Positions 46,043 through 58,254 of a DNA stretch of 64,000 nt are shown here, piece after piece. Under the pieces are notes generated by a model. It saw only the letters and a program-made list of their open reading frames with translations, had not been told where the DNA came from and did no database searches. The stretch comes from Chlorophyllum brunneum (taxonomy: Eukaryota; Basidiomycota; Agaricomycetes; Agaricales; Agaricaceae): NCBI GenBank assembly GCA_963576785.1, contig OY756141.1, forward strand, positions 2,976,001 to 3,040,000, written 5' to 3'. Position numbers and translations under genes: made by a program. Numbering within the stretch: the first letter of the stretch is position 1; the number at the start of each line of letters is the position of its first letter.

Positions 46043-46952
46043 GGGGGCAATCGTGGGTTTTTTCCGCTGGTTTCTCGGTTGATTCCTTTTTATGTTTCCC
46101 TGCTCTTGCGCATGAATCTTTCAACCAAAGCAAAGCTGTATTTTATCATGCTCTCAATGCTGTTTATGTTCTATGTCAAGCGCTCAAATTACCGGTAGTG
46201 TACGATATTAGGTATACCAACGCTAACGTGTTCATGTCCCTCTCCTGATATACTCTTCTCTGGTTCTGGTTTATTATTCTCGCTGCTGATTAACTTCTTA
46301 ATTAACAATACACGACTATTTCTGCCATGCGGTTTAACTATGAAGTTGCGATTGCAGAATACTACATTTCTTGGGCGGGAGTTTATTTATTTACACAGGC
46401 ACGAGGTAGAAGTACGCTTGTGGCCCAGAGCTGTATTTAACAAAATGTGACCTGATGCAGATGATCAATTTCACTGATACGACACTCAATACCTCTTTTC
46501 TTTTGGTTCTCCCCATCTCCCTCCCCTGCAGCCTCGTTGCTTCCATCAACACAAACACGCGACTCGTTTGCAGTACAGTTGACTCAAGTTTACCCAGGGT
46601 GCGTAAATGAATCATACGGAGGCGGTGTTCATTCTCGTCCCTGGTCAACACAATACTCTGTGCTTATTTCATCTACAATGCCAGGGTTCGGGGTTTCTAC
46701 TTGGATAGTTGTTGATTATAGTTCATACTACAGGCGTTCAGGCGCTCACGGATCGCAGATCAACGGCAGCCGGGCTTACGGATCTAAGCGGGAAGGAGTA
46801 TTTATTGCTCTTTCCCCCGAGTTGTAAACACACTTCGAGCTGCTGGTTTTCGCGCCTAGACTGCCGATTTGGTTTCCCCTCCTTTTCCCTTCTCTTGAAC
46901 GGACCCCGTACCGTTATTTCTTGTAACTGAAGAATCCTTCGGCTTGTGATAG
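46043..46952. other. Intergenic, no gene identified
   Basis: The 910 bp between the PP2C stop and the first DUF6699 gene hold only motif-less frames and A/T-rich stretches. Confidence 0.4.
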
Positions 46953-47824
46953 ATGGCTGCTCCTGGTGTGAGCAAGTGGGCTCCTGGTGGTTCCTGTGAG
47001 TCTCCCCCTGTGTTTTGGTCTAGCTTCGTTCCATTGATGTTGACGAACTGCTGGATCTTGCTGTTGTAGATGGACCAGTTCTCTCGCAGACGGATTTATA
47101 CCTTCTCAACCCCGAGCTGGAGATCAACCCGATCTTTGCGCAGAAACACCCAGCGTTCCGCCTTGTTCTCAACTTGTCCACAGGTGAGGGTTCGGTTGCT
47201 CTCTTCCCCCCTTCCTCCATTATAAACTTCGTATCTATATGTGGTTGTGATGCTGATTTGAGGGTTCTATGAAGGACAAGCGCATGATGGAGAAGGAAGG
47301 GCTGCAGAGTTTACGGCGAAAGAAGAACCGGCTGTGTTGCCCAGGGTGGAACAGTTGTATATCATCTCGGAGTTTAGTCCTTGGTGTACGACTGTGAAGA
47401 ATCCCCATGGTGTGACGATGTCGGATGTTTGTACAGCTATCTGGCAAGAGTTAGTGTTTTATTTTTGTTTTTACACCCTTTGTTACATTCAGCTCACCAC
47501 TGGTGATAGCTATACGACGAATTATGTGACGGATGGGGAGATGGCATCGTTATCACAACGAGGTCAAGAACAGGTGAAGAAAGCTGCACAGATGAATCAG
47601 CACCCACAGTGGGGGCTTTATGGACATACGGCTGCGCCTACTAGATGTCGTCGCGTTGGTGAGTGTTGGAAGTTGGAAAACCGAAATCAGAACTGATAGG
47701 TCTTGTAGACTGGTTTAAGGATCGATATTACTTTGAAGGATTGAAGCGGGAGGATCGGTATGCGACGAATAGACTAGGATTCAAAGCCCCGAACATTTTC
47801 ATCATGGAGCTGGCGAATTTCTGA
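46953..47824 (+). CDS. DUF6699-type protein, short form
   Basis: Five exons: 46953-46995, 47070-47183, 47275-47449, 47510-47658, 47709-47824; 198 aa. The fold name is from family knowledge; function unknown, common in basidiomycetes. Order of segments: YGPVLSQTDLYLLNPELEIN, a strand pair, VEQLYIISEFSPWCTTVKN, then GVTMSDVCTAIWQDYTTNYV, a helix, and RVDWFKDRYYFEGL to IFIMELANF. These match, in order, the C-terminal half of the longer neighbour at 48956-50616, and the first intron sits at the identical place (phase 1, in the Tyr codon of YGPVL). So the two are paralogues. The protein is soluble, with no signal peptide or membrane helix. Confidence 0.8.
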
Positions 47825-48955
47825 ATGCGCATTTCTTGTTCATACATTTACTTAGTTTTCGTTCTCTCTTCTCATGTTCCATTGTTATATGTATACTCTG
47901 TTATGCACTGTTGAATTTACAAAGATCATCCGCATATGGAAGTTGGAAGATATTCCCTTAAATCGATCGATCGATCACACGAGACTGAAGATCCGCATGT
48001 GTCCGAATCTGGCAGAAATCGATATGTCCCTCTCGAGCTTCTGTCTGCCAAAACACAACATATCGGTAGGGTTGCCTCGAGTCAATATCCGTGAGTTTAG
48101 ACGCCGCACTTGGCCATGCTGCTGACAAAACATAGTGTCGTCAGCACGCGTTCCTTGTGTTTGCCTCGAGGCTGGAATTTCAGACTGAGCGAGAGCACTG
48201 CCTTCGTACCGCTCATAAAACGTGTTAAAGGAGAGCTTCGGTGAGTGGGTGGAATGATGATAGCCTTAGCCTCTCAATACCCCTTCGCCCTGTTCATGTT
48301 GTGCTATGAATACAGGGCGCTAACTTTTGATTGTTAGGTGAATCGTCATTGTGCGTACCCGTGTCTAATCTGTGCTTCTTGCGTCTCCTACCGTACTAAT
48401 ACAACTCCGGGTCACTCGATCAGTCTTTGACCCACGGTCAAACTTACCAAATTGTATGTCTTTGGTCTTTTGTTGTCCACGGTTCCTACCTGAGCCATCG
48501 TGACTCGTCCCAATCCATATACCAACCCTCAATCCTCATCGCTTGCCCACCCTCAGCCCTTATTGCTGTGCTGCTCATCAACCATCCTATTCTATCTGGT
48601 AAGCCAGCGTTCCGCAACATCACCATGATGTAGCTTTGCTGTGCCTTCCTTTCCACGCCGATTTCTCATCTTTATCTATATTCAGTTCTTTGCAGGACTA
48701 TATCATCACACCTGACCTGCTTTTGTTATAACCGCTTCCCGAGTCATCTCGACTCCGCCATCGTTCCCTTGTTTCCATTCTCCATCATCTTTTCGGTCGC
48801 TCCTAGTGGATGAATGCTACGTAGGAGCTCACATCGTTAGTACCATATTCGTCTATTCGTACTCTATTGAGCACTAACACAGACTCCTCAGCTCGGCTCC
48901 ACACACGCATTATCGGAATCGAAAAATACTAACAGGACGTTTTTAAAGGACGAAA
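47825..48955. other. Intergenic between the two DUF6699 paralogues
   Basis: About 1.13 kb without a supported gene. Pyrimidine-rich sequence at 48660-48950 probably belongs to the 5' flank of the second paralogue. Confidence 0.4.
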
Positions 48956-50616
48956 ATGTCAACACACAATACACCTTTTATTCCGCCCCTCGGTACTCCC
49001 TCACCAGACCCGGTGCACGCTCCTGTGATCCCACTCAGCAATAGTTCCTCCTCCTCTCAATCCCGCTCTGGATCAAGCGCAAGTTCATCAGCAATGCCTC
49101 CCCAAGCTGCTTGGCCTGGCTCACCCTTCGGAGGTCAACCACAATACCCATACTTCGGTGCTGGCACAGGAACACCTTACGGCCAACCTTTCATTCCCTT
49201 TTCGCCTTACGGGGTGTCACAACCCCCACATTCTGCGGGTCCCGGTGCATATACACCTTTACCACCTCAAGGCCCCGGAGGACTTTCGGTGGATTATACA
49301 GGATACCCGGATTTACCACCGACGCCGATGATGGGCACACCTGGAGGAGGAGCATCCATCCACGCACCCCCTATTCCTCAATCTACACACGGCACTCCTT
49401 GGCATGGAGTTAGTGGTGCGATGCCACCACATCATGGATTAGGAGCGGGAGGTCCACCACCTGGAACACCATGGCAGGGTCCGCCGGTTGGTCATCCCCC
49501 TGGTTTTGGAGCAAGGGGAGCTTGGGGTGGCGGTTTGGGTGGACCACAGTTTAATGCTGGAATGTTTCCGGGGGCAGGGTGGCCTGGTGCGGGTGGGTTT
49601 TCGCCTGATCCTGGGTGGGGAGTCGGGGGAGGCGGGGGTGGCGGATGGGGTCCTGGCGGCGGGGGAGGAGCGCCATGGCCTGGTGTGCACCCTGGTGTAC
49701 ATCCTGGTGTACAACCACCTGTGCCGGAGCCGCCTAGGAGATTCAATAGAGAAGCAGGCGATAGGATGCCAAAGTGGACTGCCGGATCGCACTGTGAGTG
49801 TATTGTAATACAGAAGGCTAAGAGGGTGTGTCACCTCATGGTACAGATGGTCCTGTGCTGGATCCATTCCAGTTGAGAGTTGTTGGTGCGAGACTCGAGC
49901 TTAACCCTCTCCTCACTCCTGTACAAGATGAAGAAGACAAGGTTTTCCTGAGGTGGAATATGCTCATGGGATCCAGCCTCGTCCACCGCTCTTGCGATCC
50001 ACTTCAAGTTTCATGGTCTGGAGGACGTAATGAACCCGCAACCTTTCCTCGTCTCTCACACCTCAAAATCGTATCAGAACATTATCCATGGCTCGTCGAG
50101 ATTAAAGCACGAGACGAAGATGCTGGCGTAACGTGCGGCGAAGTCATTGACTGCATCGCTTCAAGCATGGAAAAACTCACGTCGAAAACCGACTACGATG
50201 CCCTACCGTCCGGTTTGAAAAGAGTGGTGTTGGAGGCGTACAGGTACAATCGATCAAGACACCCTAATGTACCTGGAGGAAAGATGGGTGAGGGGTTGAA
50301 GAGGGTAGATTTCTTGGGTGAGATGACTGCATTTGGTGGGTTAGAAGTGGATGAGGCTGCTGTGGGTAAAGTTTGTAAGGTGGTGGTACCAGGATATGTG
50401 GTGTTGAAGTGTGCTAGAAAAGAGCCGTTAACGATGGAGGAGGTGAGGGGACAGGATGCGAGGGCGAGAGCAGCGAGTCAAGCTGCAAGAAGTAGATCTG
50501 CGAGTAGGAGGAGTGCGAGTGCGAGAGGGAGTATTACTGGGAGTACGACGAGTGGGATTGGGGTAGATATAGAGTTACCGAGCGATGAAGAGTATTCGAG
50601 TGATGAGACGCATTAG
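48956..50616 (+). CDS. DUF6699-type protein, long form with Pro/Gly-rich N-terminus
   Basis: Two exons, 48956-49793 and 49847-50616; 535 aa. The first about 270 residues are low-complexity: Ser/Pro-rich, then Gly/Pro/Trp-rich with poly-Gly and GVHPGVHPGVQP, ending in a basic Arg-rich segment. The folded half starts at YGPVLDPFQLRV after the intron and contains RLELNPLLTP, LRWNMLMGSS, LSHLKIVSEHYPWLVEIKA, VTCGEVIDCIASSME and KRVDFLGEM. A basic Ser/Arg-rich tail with an acidic end follows. The disordered N-terminus may drive condensation or multivalent binding (inference). Function unknown. In the folded half it is a paralogue of the gene 1.1 kb upstream, but with fewer introns. Confidence 0.8.
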
Positions 50617-51399
50617 AATTTGAGCTGCCCGTCATACCCCAGGTGGATCCTATTCTTTCCTTTTTATTATCTACGTATCATATCTACCTGATACCCAAGT
50701 ACTGTAAGTTGTAACTTCACTTTGAAGAAGTGTTGTGACAAGTTAGGATTTGATAGTCACGACGGAGCACTTGACACGATCCCTTTATGATACTTGTATG
50801 GTTCTTACGGCTTATACCTCTTGGGATAGGGTGACACTTAAGGGAACGTAATCTATCATTTTGTATCATATCGTCTCGTAGTTAATGCTTAGGCAAACCG
50901 TGCAAAGTCTTTGGGAGTGGTGGATCGGAATCTCAAAGAGGGAGAGATTTCGATATTGGCCAGGGTGTGAGCCCGAGGAGAGGATGTAGACGGGTTGCCC
51001 CAAAGAACGTCTCTTCGAGGGTCACTGCGCGGTTTGTTGGCTTGGTATGATTTTCTTGACTGTGTGGTGTGACATTAAGGGAAGAGGGTTGAGGTGGGTG
51101 AAATAAAGGAAAGTCGTCTAGGGGATTTCTGTCGAGTCGAACGCGAATGAGGTGGACGAGGGAGCCTACATGGTCTCGCTGGGAGTTGCTTATTCTAATC
51201 TCGTGACTTGTCACGTTTCCCAAGAAAGCGTACTGCCTTTCGGCAGGTCCTTTACTTCGGCTTCGACATCCGGCGAACACAATCCGAGCGATACCTCATC
51301 AGAGGGGAGTCCTGAAAATGGGACGGCACCAGGTAGACAGATCACAGCCATTGGATGCTCAACAACTGATACTCCGACGCGCAGGAACTCGAACAAGCA
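50617..51399. other. Intergenic, left part of decayed patch
   Basis: No supported gene. A plus-strand open frame beginning 51152 has Ser/Thr-rich composition and may include the broken 5' part of the fragment at 51400-51778. Confidence 0.35.
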
Positions 51400-51778
51400 A
51401 TCAGCCGGGTGGTTTTCTTGGCCAATGCGACTGGTTTCAAGAGCAGGTTTGAAAGGGGTCATGGATACCGTCTCCAGCCTCCTCGTCCTATCATCCGATA
51501 CATTGGCGACCCCACATACGCAAATCTTGTGGCACGCCTTGTGGACATTTTGGCCTTCGTGAAAGACCCAGATCGGGCTATTGCAACTAATCCTTTGGAA
51601 AATTTAGACTTACTTTCTCTGATATACCCGAAGATGTTGTCTCAACGGCAAGGCGAATCTCTCTTTCTATGCTGCCGGTATCGTGGTTGCTGGATTTACC
51701 CAGTTCTGGTGTAATCCTCTGCGTATGGCCAAACACGACTTTGGGCGACTTGAAGTGCCTTCGCCCAAAAAGATGTAG
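51400..51778 (+). pseudogene. Frameshifted remnant of a fungal protein gene
   Basis: Two coding-looking segments lie in different frames. The first reads ...LANATGFKSRFERGHGYR, PPRPIIRYIGDP and ARLVDILAFVKDPDRAIA. About 190 bases later, near 51630-51655, the sense shifts by one base to a hydrophobic segment (FYAAGIVVAGFTQFWCNPL) and ends VPSPKKM then TAG at 51778. No intron with usable sites separates them, so a small indel is the simplest explanation. I cannot name the family, and no clean 5' end is visible. It might also be a sequencing error in a live gene. Confidence 0.45.
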
Positions 51779-52253
51779 AGGCGTCGCTGAAGATGTATCA
51801 CACCTCATTCATAAATTACTTTGGCACGATCTGGCCGGTTCTGCATGAGGGGACGGGACAGCCAAAATCGACCTTTGCTAAGGTGTATCTCTTGTGATAC
51901 AAGACCTCTTGAAGATCCGTATTTGGGACAGTGCGTATAACAGTGTTGGTGTATTATATTTTTCCCCACCAGGAAACTCTAGTCCCTTCCGTGGCACCAA
52001 AGGGGTTCCCAATGGTACCACCTTACCCGACTTGCGGTGGACCTCACCTAAACTGATGCGGTCAAGTAATATGGTACATTCACCAAATTTGATACTTGAG
52101 CTGGTTCAATACATGGCTGGTCTTTCATGGGCTAAGGTGAATCCTACGGCTCGAGCTTGTAATCTAGAAAATCACTATCAGTCAGAACTGAGAACCAGAA
52201 TCGGTAAACTGCTCACCAATTTCAATGGAATTCAATGGCATGAATTACCTGGG
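51779..52253. other. Intergenic between two remnants
   Basis: Most of a plus-strand 143-codon open frame (51894-52325) lies here; it has no motif, and its last 72 bases are antisense to the minus-strand relic. I see nothing convincing. Confidence 0.35.
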
Positions 52254-52987
52254 TCAAATGGTGCCAACATGTTTCAAAATGTCGCCCGCGATTTCCTTCA
52301 TCTTCCAAAAACCCTCCTCCGATAAGATATCCATATCCCACTCTCCGGCTAGAAAATCCAACGGGGCCACATGCGTCGAAGGGTCTGGCCTCGGAATGTG
52401 CTTGGGATCTACCGCGTACGACGTTGTATCGCCACTGTAGACGCGCATGGAGGTACTGAGAAGGCTGAGGCCCCAAAGACGGGACGGAAGGGATGGGCCA
52501 CTCGTCAAGCATCAAATTGTGCCAATCACGCATCTTATTGTCCGCACGATAGCGCAGCAGTCATCTTTGACTTCCACCATGGGGACGGGCCTGTCGTTTC
52601 TATCGAATACAAATAGGAATACAGTGTCACAACTCTCGTGCCTAAGGGGGTCTGCGGACCAACGTAGAATATAAAGGATTCCCCGAAGCAGTAGTTCAGG
52701 AGTTTGTCGTAGGGCCCATAGTAACGATTCTCAAACTGGGTGTTCCTAGCGCGTGCATGGTCAAAAATAGTCACTAGGCCCACTGGCCAGGTATTGTCTT
52801 CTTGGAATGGCATGACTGCGAATATGGCAGTGAGCACACTCAAGAAACTTGGGCGAACGTAGTACGATGTACATGGAGAAGGTAGTGGAGGTGGTTGTAG
52901 TTGAAGAGGTACCGTCGTTGTTCGAACTGGGCTCGCCACAAGCCTGAGCTGATTACCAGAAAAGGGAACTTGCAACGTCCATCTCAA
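52254..52987 (-). pseudogene. Degraded copy of a basidiomycete-expanded unnamed protein family
   Basis: The minus strand preserves blocks of one protein in successive frames: VGLVTIFDHARARN, FENRYYGPYDKLLNYCF and ESFIFYVG; then shifted, CDTVFLFVFDRNDRPVPMVE followed by VKDD; then shifted again, NKMRDWHNLMLDEWPIP; then shifted again, LWGLSLLSTSMRVYSGD, DFLAGEWDMDILSEEGFWKM and a stop at 52254. At least three frame changes lie near 52650, 52590 and 52490. These blocks fit, from memory, a multicopy agaricomycete family with a VEVKDD core resembling restriction-endonuclease-like folds (inference). No functional open frame remains. Confidence 0.65.
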
Positions 52988-53002
52988 CTCTTGAGGCCTA
53001 AC

Positions 53003-53088
53003 TTTCTTTCATGGACCTCAGGTTCGTAGCGATTCGTATCCGTAACTAGTTTTCACTAATACAATAAATTTTCTTTCGTGGACCTCAG
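53003..53088. repeat. 19-bp direct repeat, offset 67 bp
   Basis: TTTCTTTC[A/G]TGGACCTCAG occurs at 53003-53021 and 53070-53088 with one mismatch. It lies just upstream of the degraded minus-strand gene. Its origin is unknown. Confidence 0.5.
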
Positions 53089-53383
53089 TCTACGAGCATC
53101 ATCGTCGCCTACCACTGCGCTTACACATACACGAACCTATTGCGTTAAAAATGCTGCTCAAAATTAAGGGGATAACCAGACACTAGTTCAAGTTCTCAAG
53201 TCGAAGAAATTGATCCCGCACGTAAGTATAGACACTTAAAAAACGTTCGCAAGCAGCTTGGCAGGGTTCGGGAAAGATAGACTAAGTATCATCGTAGGAC
53301 TCCAAAGCACGGTTCATTGCGGCAGTAGAATGTGCATGAGATTGCTCACGATCACTGGTTCAGTAAAATACATACAATATGGG

Positions 53384-56300
53384 TCATGTAGGGGGCTTGA
53401 ATTTCTTATTGGTGTAGCCAACCGCTGTTCGACCCATCCCAAGCCGTCGTTTGACTCCAGCAGCAGTCACAGTTGGTTCCGGAGGGTTGTTTTGGTTTAC
53501 TTCCATTGACTTGGTAGTACCAGTATCAGTTGTGATGGGTGGGACCTTTGGCACGGTGGGTATAAAAAATTGAAGTGTCCGTTGAGAAGATTCGCTTCCC
53601 AATGAACGTGAGGGGCGCATTTCGGAAGATGAGCCCATTTTTGCAGAAGACGGTTCAGCTGCAGGATGTCCAGATCCGGTTTTGGTCGTCCGTAAGTTAT
53701 TGCGCTCCATAAATGCAGGACGCTGCCAGTGTTCAGGGAGGCCGTCGGGGGCGGGGCTTATAACCTGGCCTGAAGAAACAAAACCTGACGGGTTTGGTAG
53801 AACGTGGTGCCGAGTCTGCACCGGGAACTGGGAAGTGGAGGCTGTACATGGCTGAGATGAATACTCTTGTTGGCTGATGTCGCTTTGATGACTACATCGT
53901 ATAACTGGATGAACGGGACGGTGGCTACGGAATTTGTAAGACGTACTACTGAACAAGTTGGTGGTGTATTTGTTCTTGGCTAGGTTCAGAACGGCCTAGC
54001 ATGCATGATATTGCTCGGGTTTGCAAGGAGTCAATTGTGGGGTACACCCCGGTGAATAGCGTCTAGGTCGTTTATTGGTGACGGCAACTTTGATAAAGGA
54101 CTGCATACCTGATTCTCTTTCTGGACAACCGAAATAAACGGTGAGAGGGATTTGTTTTTCGTTTCCCCGGCGACCTTCCTCTTCTCAGCGTGTAACAAGT
54201 AGAGAAGGCACTGAGCACGAGTGCATGCCACATAAAGTAGCCGCCTGGCGACCCGTCAGCCTTTAGCAAGCGAATTTGCCTCGAGTAAGACTAACCTCTC
54301 TTCCTCTATATCTTCTGCTCTATAGAAAGGAAATGTCCCATCATCAACTACGGGAACGTTAGAAGGATAATGATTGGGCCGGGAAAGGAATTACCAGCTG
54401 GGATAAACACAACGGGCCATTCTAGACCTTTGGCAGCATGGCAAGTAACGATCGTAACTTTCTATCGTTTGCACCAAGATGTCAATGCCAAAATCCAATC
54501 AGGAAGGAACCAACACTTATACCTCCTTGCTGCTTTCCCCGTTATCATTATCTCCTTCAGATGATAGCATTGATGCTTGTAAGAACAGTCGGAGGGGCGT
54601 TGGACTGGATTTTGTGAGAACGAGAAGCCGTAAGCCTGGGAGGAACACACCGTTCCTCTAGGTCTTCTTCATCAACAGGAGGGCTATTCGTATTGACTTC
54701 ACTTGCAAAGGTGATCAACTCCTGTACGTTTTCCCATCGTGATTCCCAGTCAGCTTGCGTCTTCTTCAAGTGACTTTCGTAATCTATTTGTTGGAGCAGC
54801 TGCCGAAGCAGGTCAGGGGGTGATGTGCCCTATTTATGAATTCAGCCCTTTAGCCTGCGTCATGCTAATTTCAAAATGTACCTCGGACGCCAGTCTCTTC
54901 AGTCTCTGCATCGCTTTAATGAAATCATCCAGCTTGCGCTTGATTGGAGGTTTGATGTCTGGAACGCGACTATCGCAGATCTTTTCGACGAGGGTAAGCA
55001 TCGAGAATTTCTTGGTCTGTGCTTTGGCGGAGAGTTCATCTAAAGTCTATCACGGATAGATTTTAGGAGGTAAAACACTATTCAGGCATTGCTACTGACC
55101 TTCTCCCCTATGCCTCGGCTTGGAACGTTAACTACACGACGAAAAGCTGGATTGTACTCTGAATTATCTATGAGTTGAAGGTATGCGAGCAAGTCTTTGA
55201 TCTGAGAACAATTCAAAGTTCAAGTCAATATCGAACAGAGGAATACTAACTTCCAGCCGCTCAAAAAATTTATGTCCGCCTAGAACACGACTGGGTATGC
55301 CTTCTCTTTGGAGGGCACTTTCTAGGGTACGGGAGAGGGCCGTAAATCGTACTGTTGAACAATGATTAGCTAGATTACGGAAGTTAGGCCTGTACCTACG
55401 CAGGATGGCAAAATCTCCGTGGTTGAGAAGACCGCCTGTATACGCAATGGTGCGCTTGATCTCAACAGCGATGTCTGTGGCTTCGTCTTGTTCGGATGGC
55501 AGAGAACGAAGAGTCGGTGTAGTACCGCATGGATGAGAAGTAAACAAGGATTTCTGAACGCGGTTCTTGTCTGGAATCGTGAATACGTGTAAATCACTTT
55601 AGCGGTGCAGGAGTACCTTGAGCAACTATAGCCAAGCTTGCATTTAGTATGGAGCTAGTCGATCGATAATTTTCCTCAAGGAAGATCTGTATTGTTCGGG
55701 GATAGTCTGGCACATATAAGATACCAGGGTTGTCGTGGTAAGGAGGCGCCCTCCATACCTTTCTGCATCCTGGACAGATTTTTGACTTCGGCCGATCGCC
55801 AGCCATAGACTAGGAATGTGTAAGATTGAAATTTCGTAATGAGCAAAACTGGTTACTGGATTGATCTGGGTCACCAACAACTGTCATACAATTATGCACA
55901 GCCAGTTCGTGCATCAACTCGTATTGAGTAACATTGGTATCCTGACTGAGTACATGTCAGGATTTCTTTGAACAGACAGGGTATGGACGTACAACTCGTC
56001 AACCAGGACATGATTACACCATTCGACCGCTTTTCGATGACCTCGGAACAACTTCACGCCAAATAGTAGAAGATCATCGAAGTCCAGTGAGTTCGTCCGT
56101 CTCAACGTCTTCTCATAGTCTTCATAAATGTCTGAAACAACCGAATTGATTTGATCAGTTATCGACGGAATGGGTGATTTAACTGCGTTGCATGCTTCGC
56201 GCATAGCCGCGGCATCAAGGCCTCGGGCTTTTGCTTTAGAAATCATGGATGATACAGTCGACTCCTTCAGCGTGATATCGCCGGCGGCAAGTTCGTCCTT

Positions 56301-56896
56301 GTAAGGCTTGAGAAGACCCGCTATCAGCTTTTTACTTTGGTGAGTGAGTATATGCTCCTTCACCGAGGTAGAACAGACTCTCTCTCACCTTTCTTCTGCA
56401 TCGCACACGGTAAAATTTCGTTCTAGGCCAATGACGTTGGCATACTTTCGCAAAAAGAGAGCGCACAGGGCATGGAAAGTCCCCATTTTTATTTGTTGCG
56501 TGTATTGTTCACCGATAAGCTTGGTGAGGCGTTGTCTCATCTCGTTTGCAGCTTTATTGGTAAAGGTGACAGCACATATCGAAGAGGGCGCAATGCCATG
56601 ATGAAGGATAAGATAGACAATTCGGGATGTGAGGACCTGTGATGCGCTCTCCGGTCGGCAGTCTAGTGCAAGTGCGAGTTATCGGACAAACCTTTGTTTT
56701 TCCGCTCCCTGGACCAGCCAAAATCTGTAACGGCACAGATGGAAGATACTGAACAGCTGTCGGAAGACTGATGTCAATGCGACCGCTCTCCAATTAGATC
56801 GACAACGTACATACCTTGAAGCTGAGCCGGATTCAATGAGGATAGAATAGCAGAAATAACTGATTCTGGGCCGTCCCTTCCCGGAGCTTCTGTCAT
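53384..56896 (-). CDS. SRS2: SRS2-like UvrD-family 3'-5' DNA helicase
   Basis: Seventeen exons, first 56896-56815, last 53995-53384, with 16 short introns; 877 aa. It removes Rad51 filaments and limits recombination at stalled forks in the nucleus. Motifs: LNPAQLQAVQYLP (Q motif), Walker A LAGPGSGKTK, AVTFTNKAANEM (Ia), GTFHALCA (Ib), VLVDEFQDTN (II), GDPDQSIYGWRSA (III), FLEENYRST (IV), TCHAAKGLEWPVVF (V) and EEERRLLYVACTRA (VI). The C-terminal 200 residues are disordered and contain a canonical PCNA-interacting box QRTLQFF (about residues 812-818) and end in GVKRRLGMGRTAVGYTNKK. The first acceptor lies after CGACAG, restoring QLQAVQY. Head-to-head with the second P450. Complete and apparently functional. 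Confidence 0.94.
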
Positions 56897-58254
56897 GATA
56901 ATAGGATATGGCTCTGAAGCTCTGGACCTGGCATGGGGTGAGTGCAAGCCCCCGATTGGGCGCTGGTACGCGTACAAGTTGGCCCAGACGCGTTGCAATC
57001 AGCACGTGAGCGTGACTTCCGACCCATGATCTCCAGATAGTCCTTGTAACTGTCAGGCTGTAACCACTTCGCATTTATGATGAACGCTGACACCCAGGAA
57101 GCCCGAAGATTTGGATACACAACGGGAGAGTGATCTGTCTGGGTCCCTAACATTTGATGTCGTAACCTCTTGAATTTGCGGTAAGAAATCAAAACTCTAA
57201 CAGTGAAATAGCGGAATGCGGAATGTATGAAGAGTCAAGGGACGACTCGAACCCCGGGCCAAGTTTCCTTTAGACAAGACAAGCTTACTATCAGGTACAA
57301 CCCACCCGTATCCACGCTATATAACTTCCACTTGATGAATAATTCCATGGGTTGGGTTCCGTTTCGTCTTTTCTGAATGACCGGACGTTTGCCAAAGTTT
57401 GAAGTTGAAAATTGATCTTTCTCATCATTTAGACCTGCTGAAACCCGTTCGGGGCGCAATATGCAACCGGACTGAAGAGTTACGTGGTTCGGCATGGAAG
57501 AATTAAGTTTGTTAGTGAATGTTTGTGTGATGAAATCTGAAGAGTTTGCGTCTCCCCGAATGATCAAATGATGCACGACCTACATGTTCTGTGCAAAGTT
57601 TTCACTTATAAAACCCCCCTCCCATTAATCCGATTATCCTGGTTAACAAAACCTTGACCCTTAGCACTCAAAGCTTTGAATAGGCGAACAAGATCACGTC
57701 ACTAGGATCTGATCTACTATCTTATCCCCAGTGTACATTGCACATCTATATTTGACATTATGTAGCCCAACAACTGGATAACTGCGGTGATGGCCAGGAC
57801 CGCAGCAAAAATGAACATCGAAAGGCTAAGTACATAGATACCTCACTCTGAAGCCGTTGCATGTCTTGTGAGATTCGTGTTTTCTTGATGAGCAGATTTA
57901 TGTACGACTGACACACCTCGCTATCAGTCCAGTCCTAGAGAAATGTTAAGCTACCGTGCTATATATAACGTGACAGTGGGCATGCCCGTGATTGTGCTCG
58001 GCAACATCAGTCATCGGCTCTTACACAGAAGATGCACATAAAACATATCTTCCTTTTCCCCCCATCCCTGCCGAACCACCGACCTTTTGTCTGAGGGACA
58101 CGTCGGCACACTCCTATCTCCGCATATCCCTAGATCATCAGCTGCGGTGTGTGGTAGAGAAGGAATCTTGATTCGAATCAAAACGTCTTCAATAAAAGCT
58201 CCGTGCTGTTGACGCACTCGTCCTCCAGATCGCCCCCCAGCAACAACGACCACA
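56897..58254. other. Intergenic between divergent SRS2 and P450 copy 2
   Basis: The 1.36 kb contain both promoters. A TATATATAA-like run sits near 57960, about 290 bp upstream of the P450 ATG. A GTTCGAGTC element near 57250 (minus) resembles a tRNA B box, but no cloverleaf forms around it. No gene seen. Confidence 0.4.

Noticed and set aside
51894..52325. 143-codon plus-strand open frame
   Set aside because: Its 3' end is antisense to the minus-strand relic, and the rest has no recognisable domain.
57230..57310. Possible tRNA on the minus strand (GTTCGAGTC element)
   Set aside because: T-stem pairs poorly, and no matching acceptor stem or D arm is found upstream.
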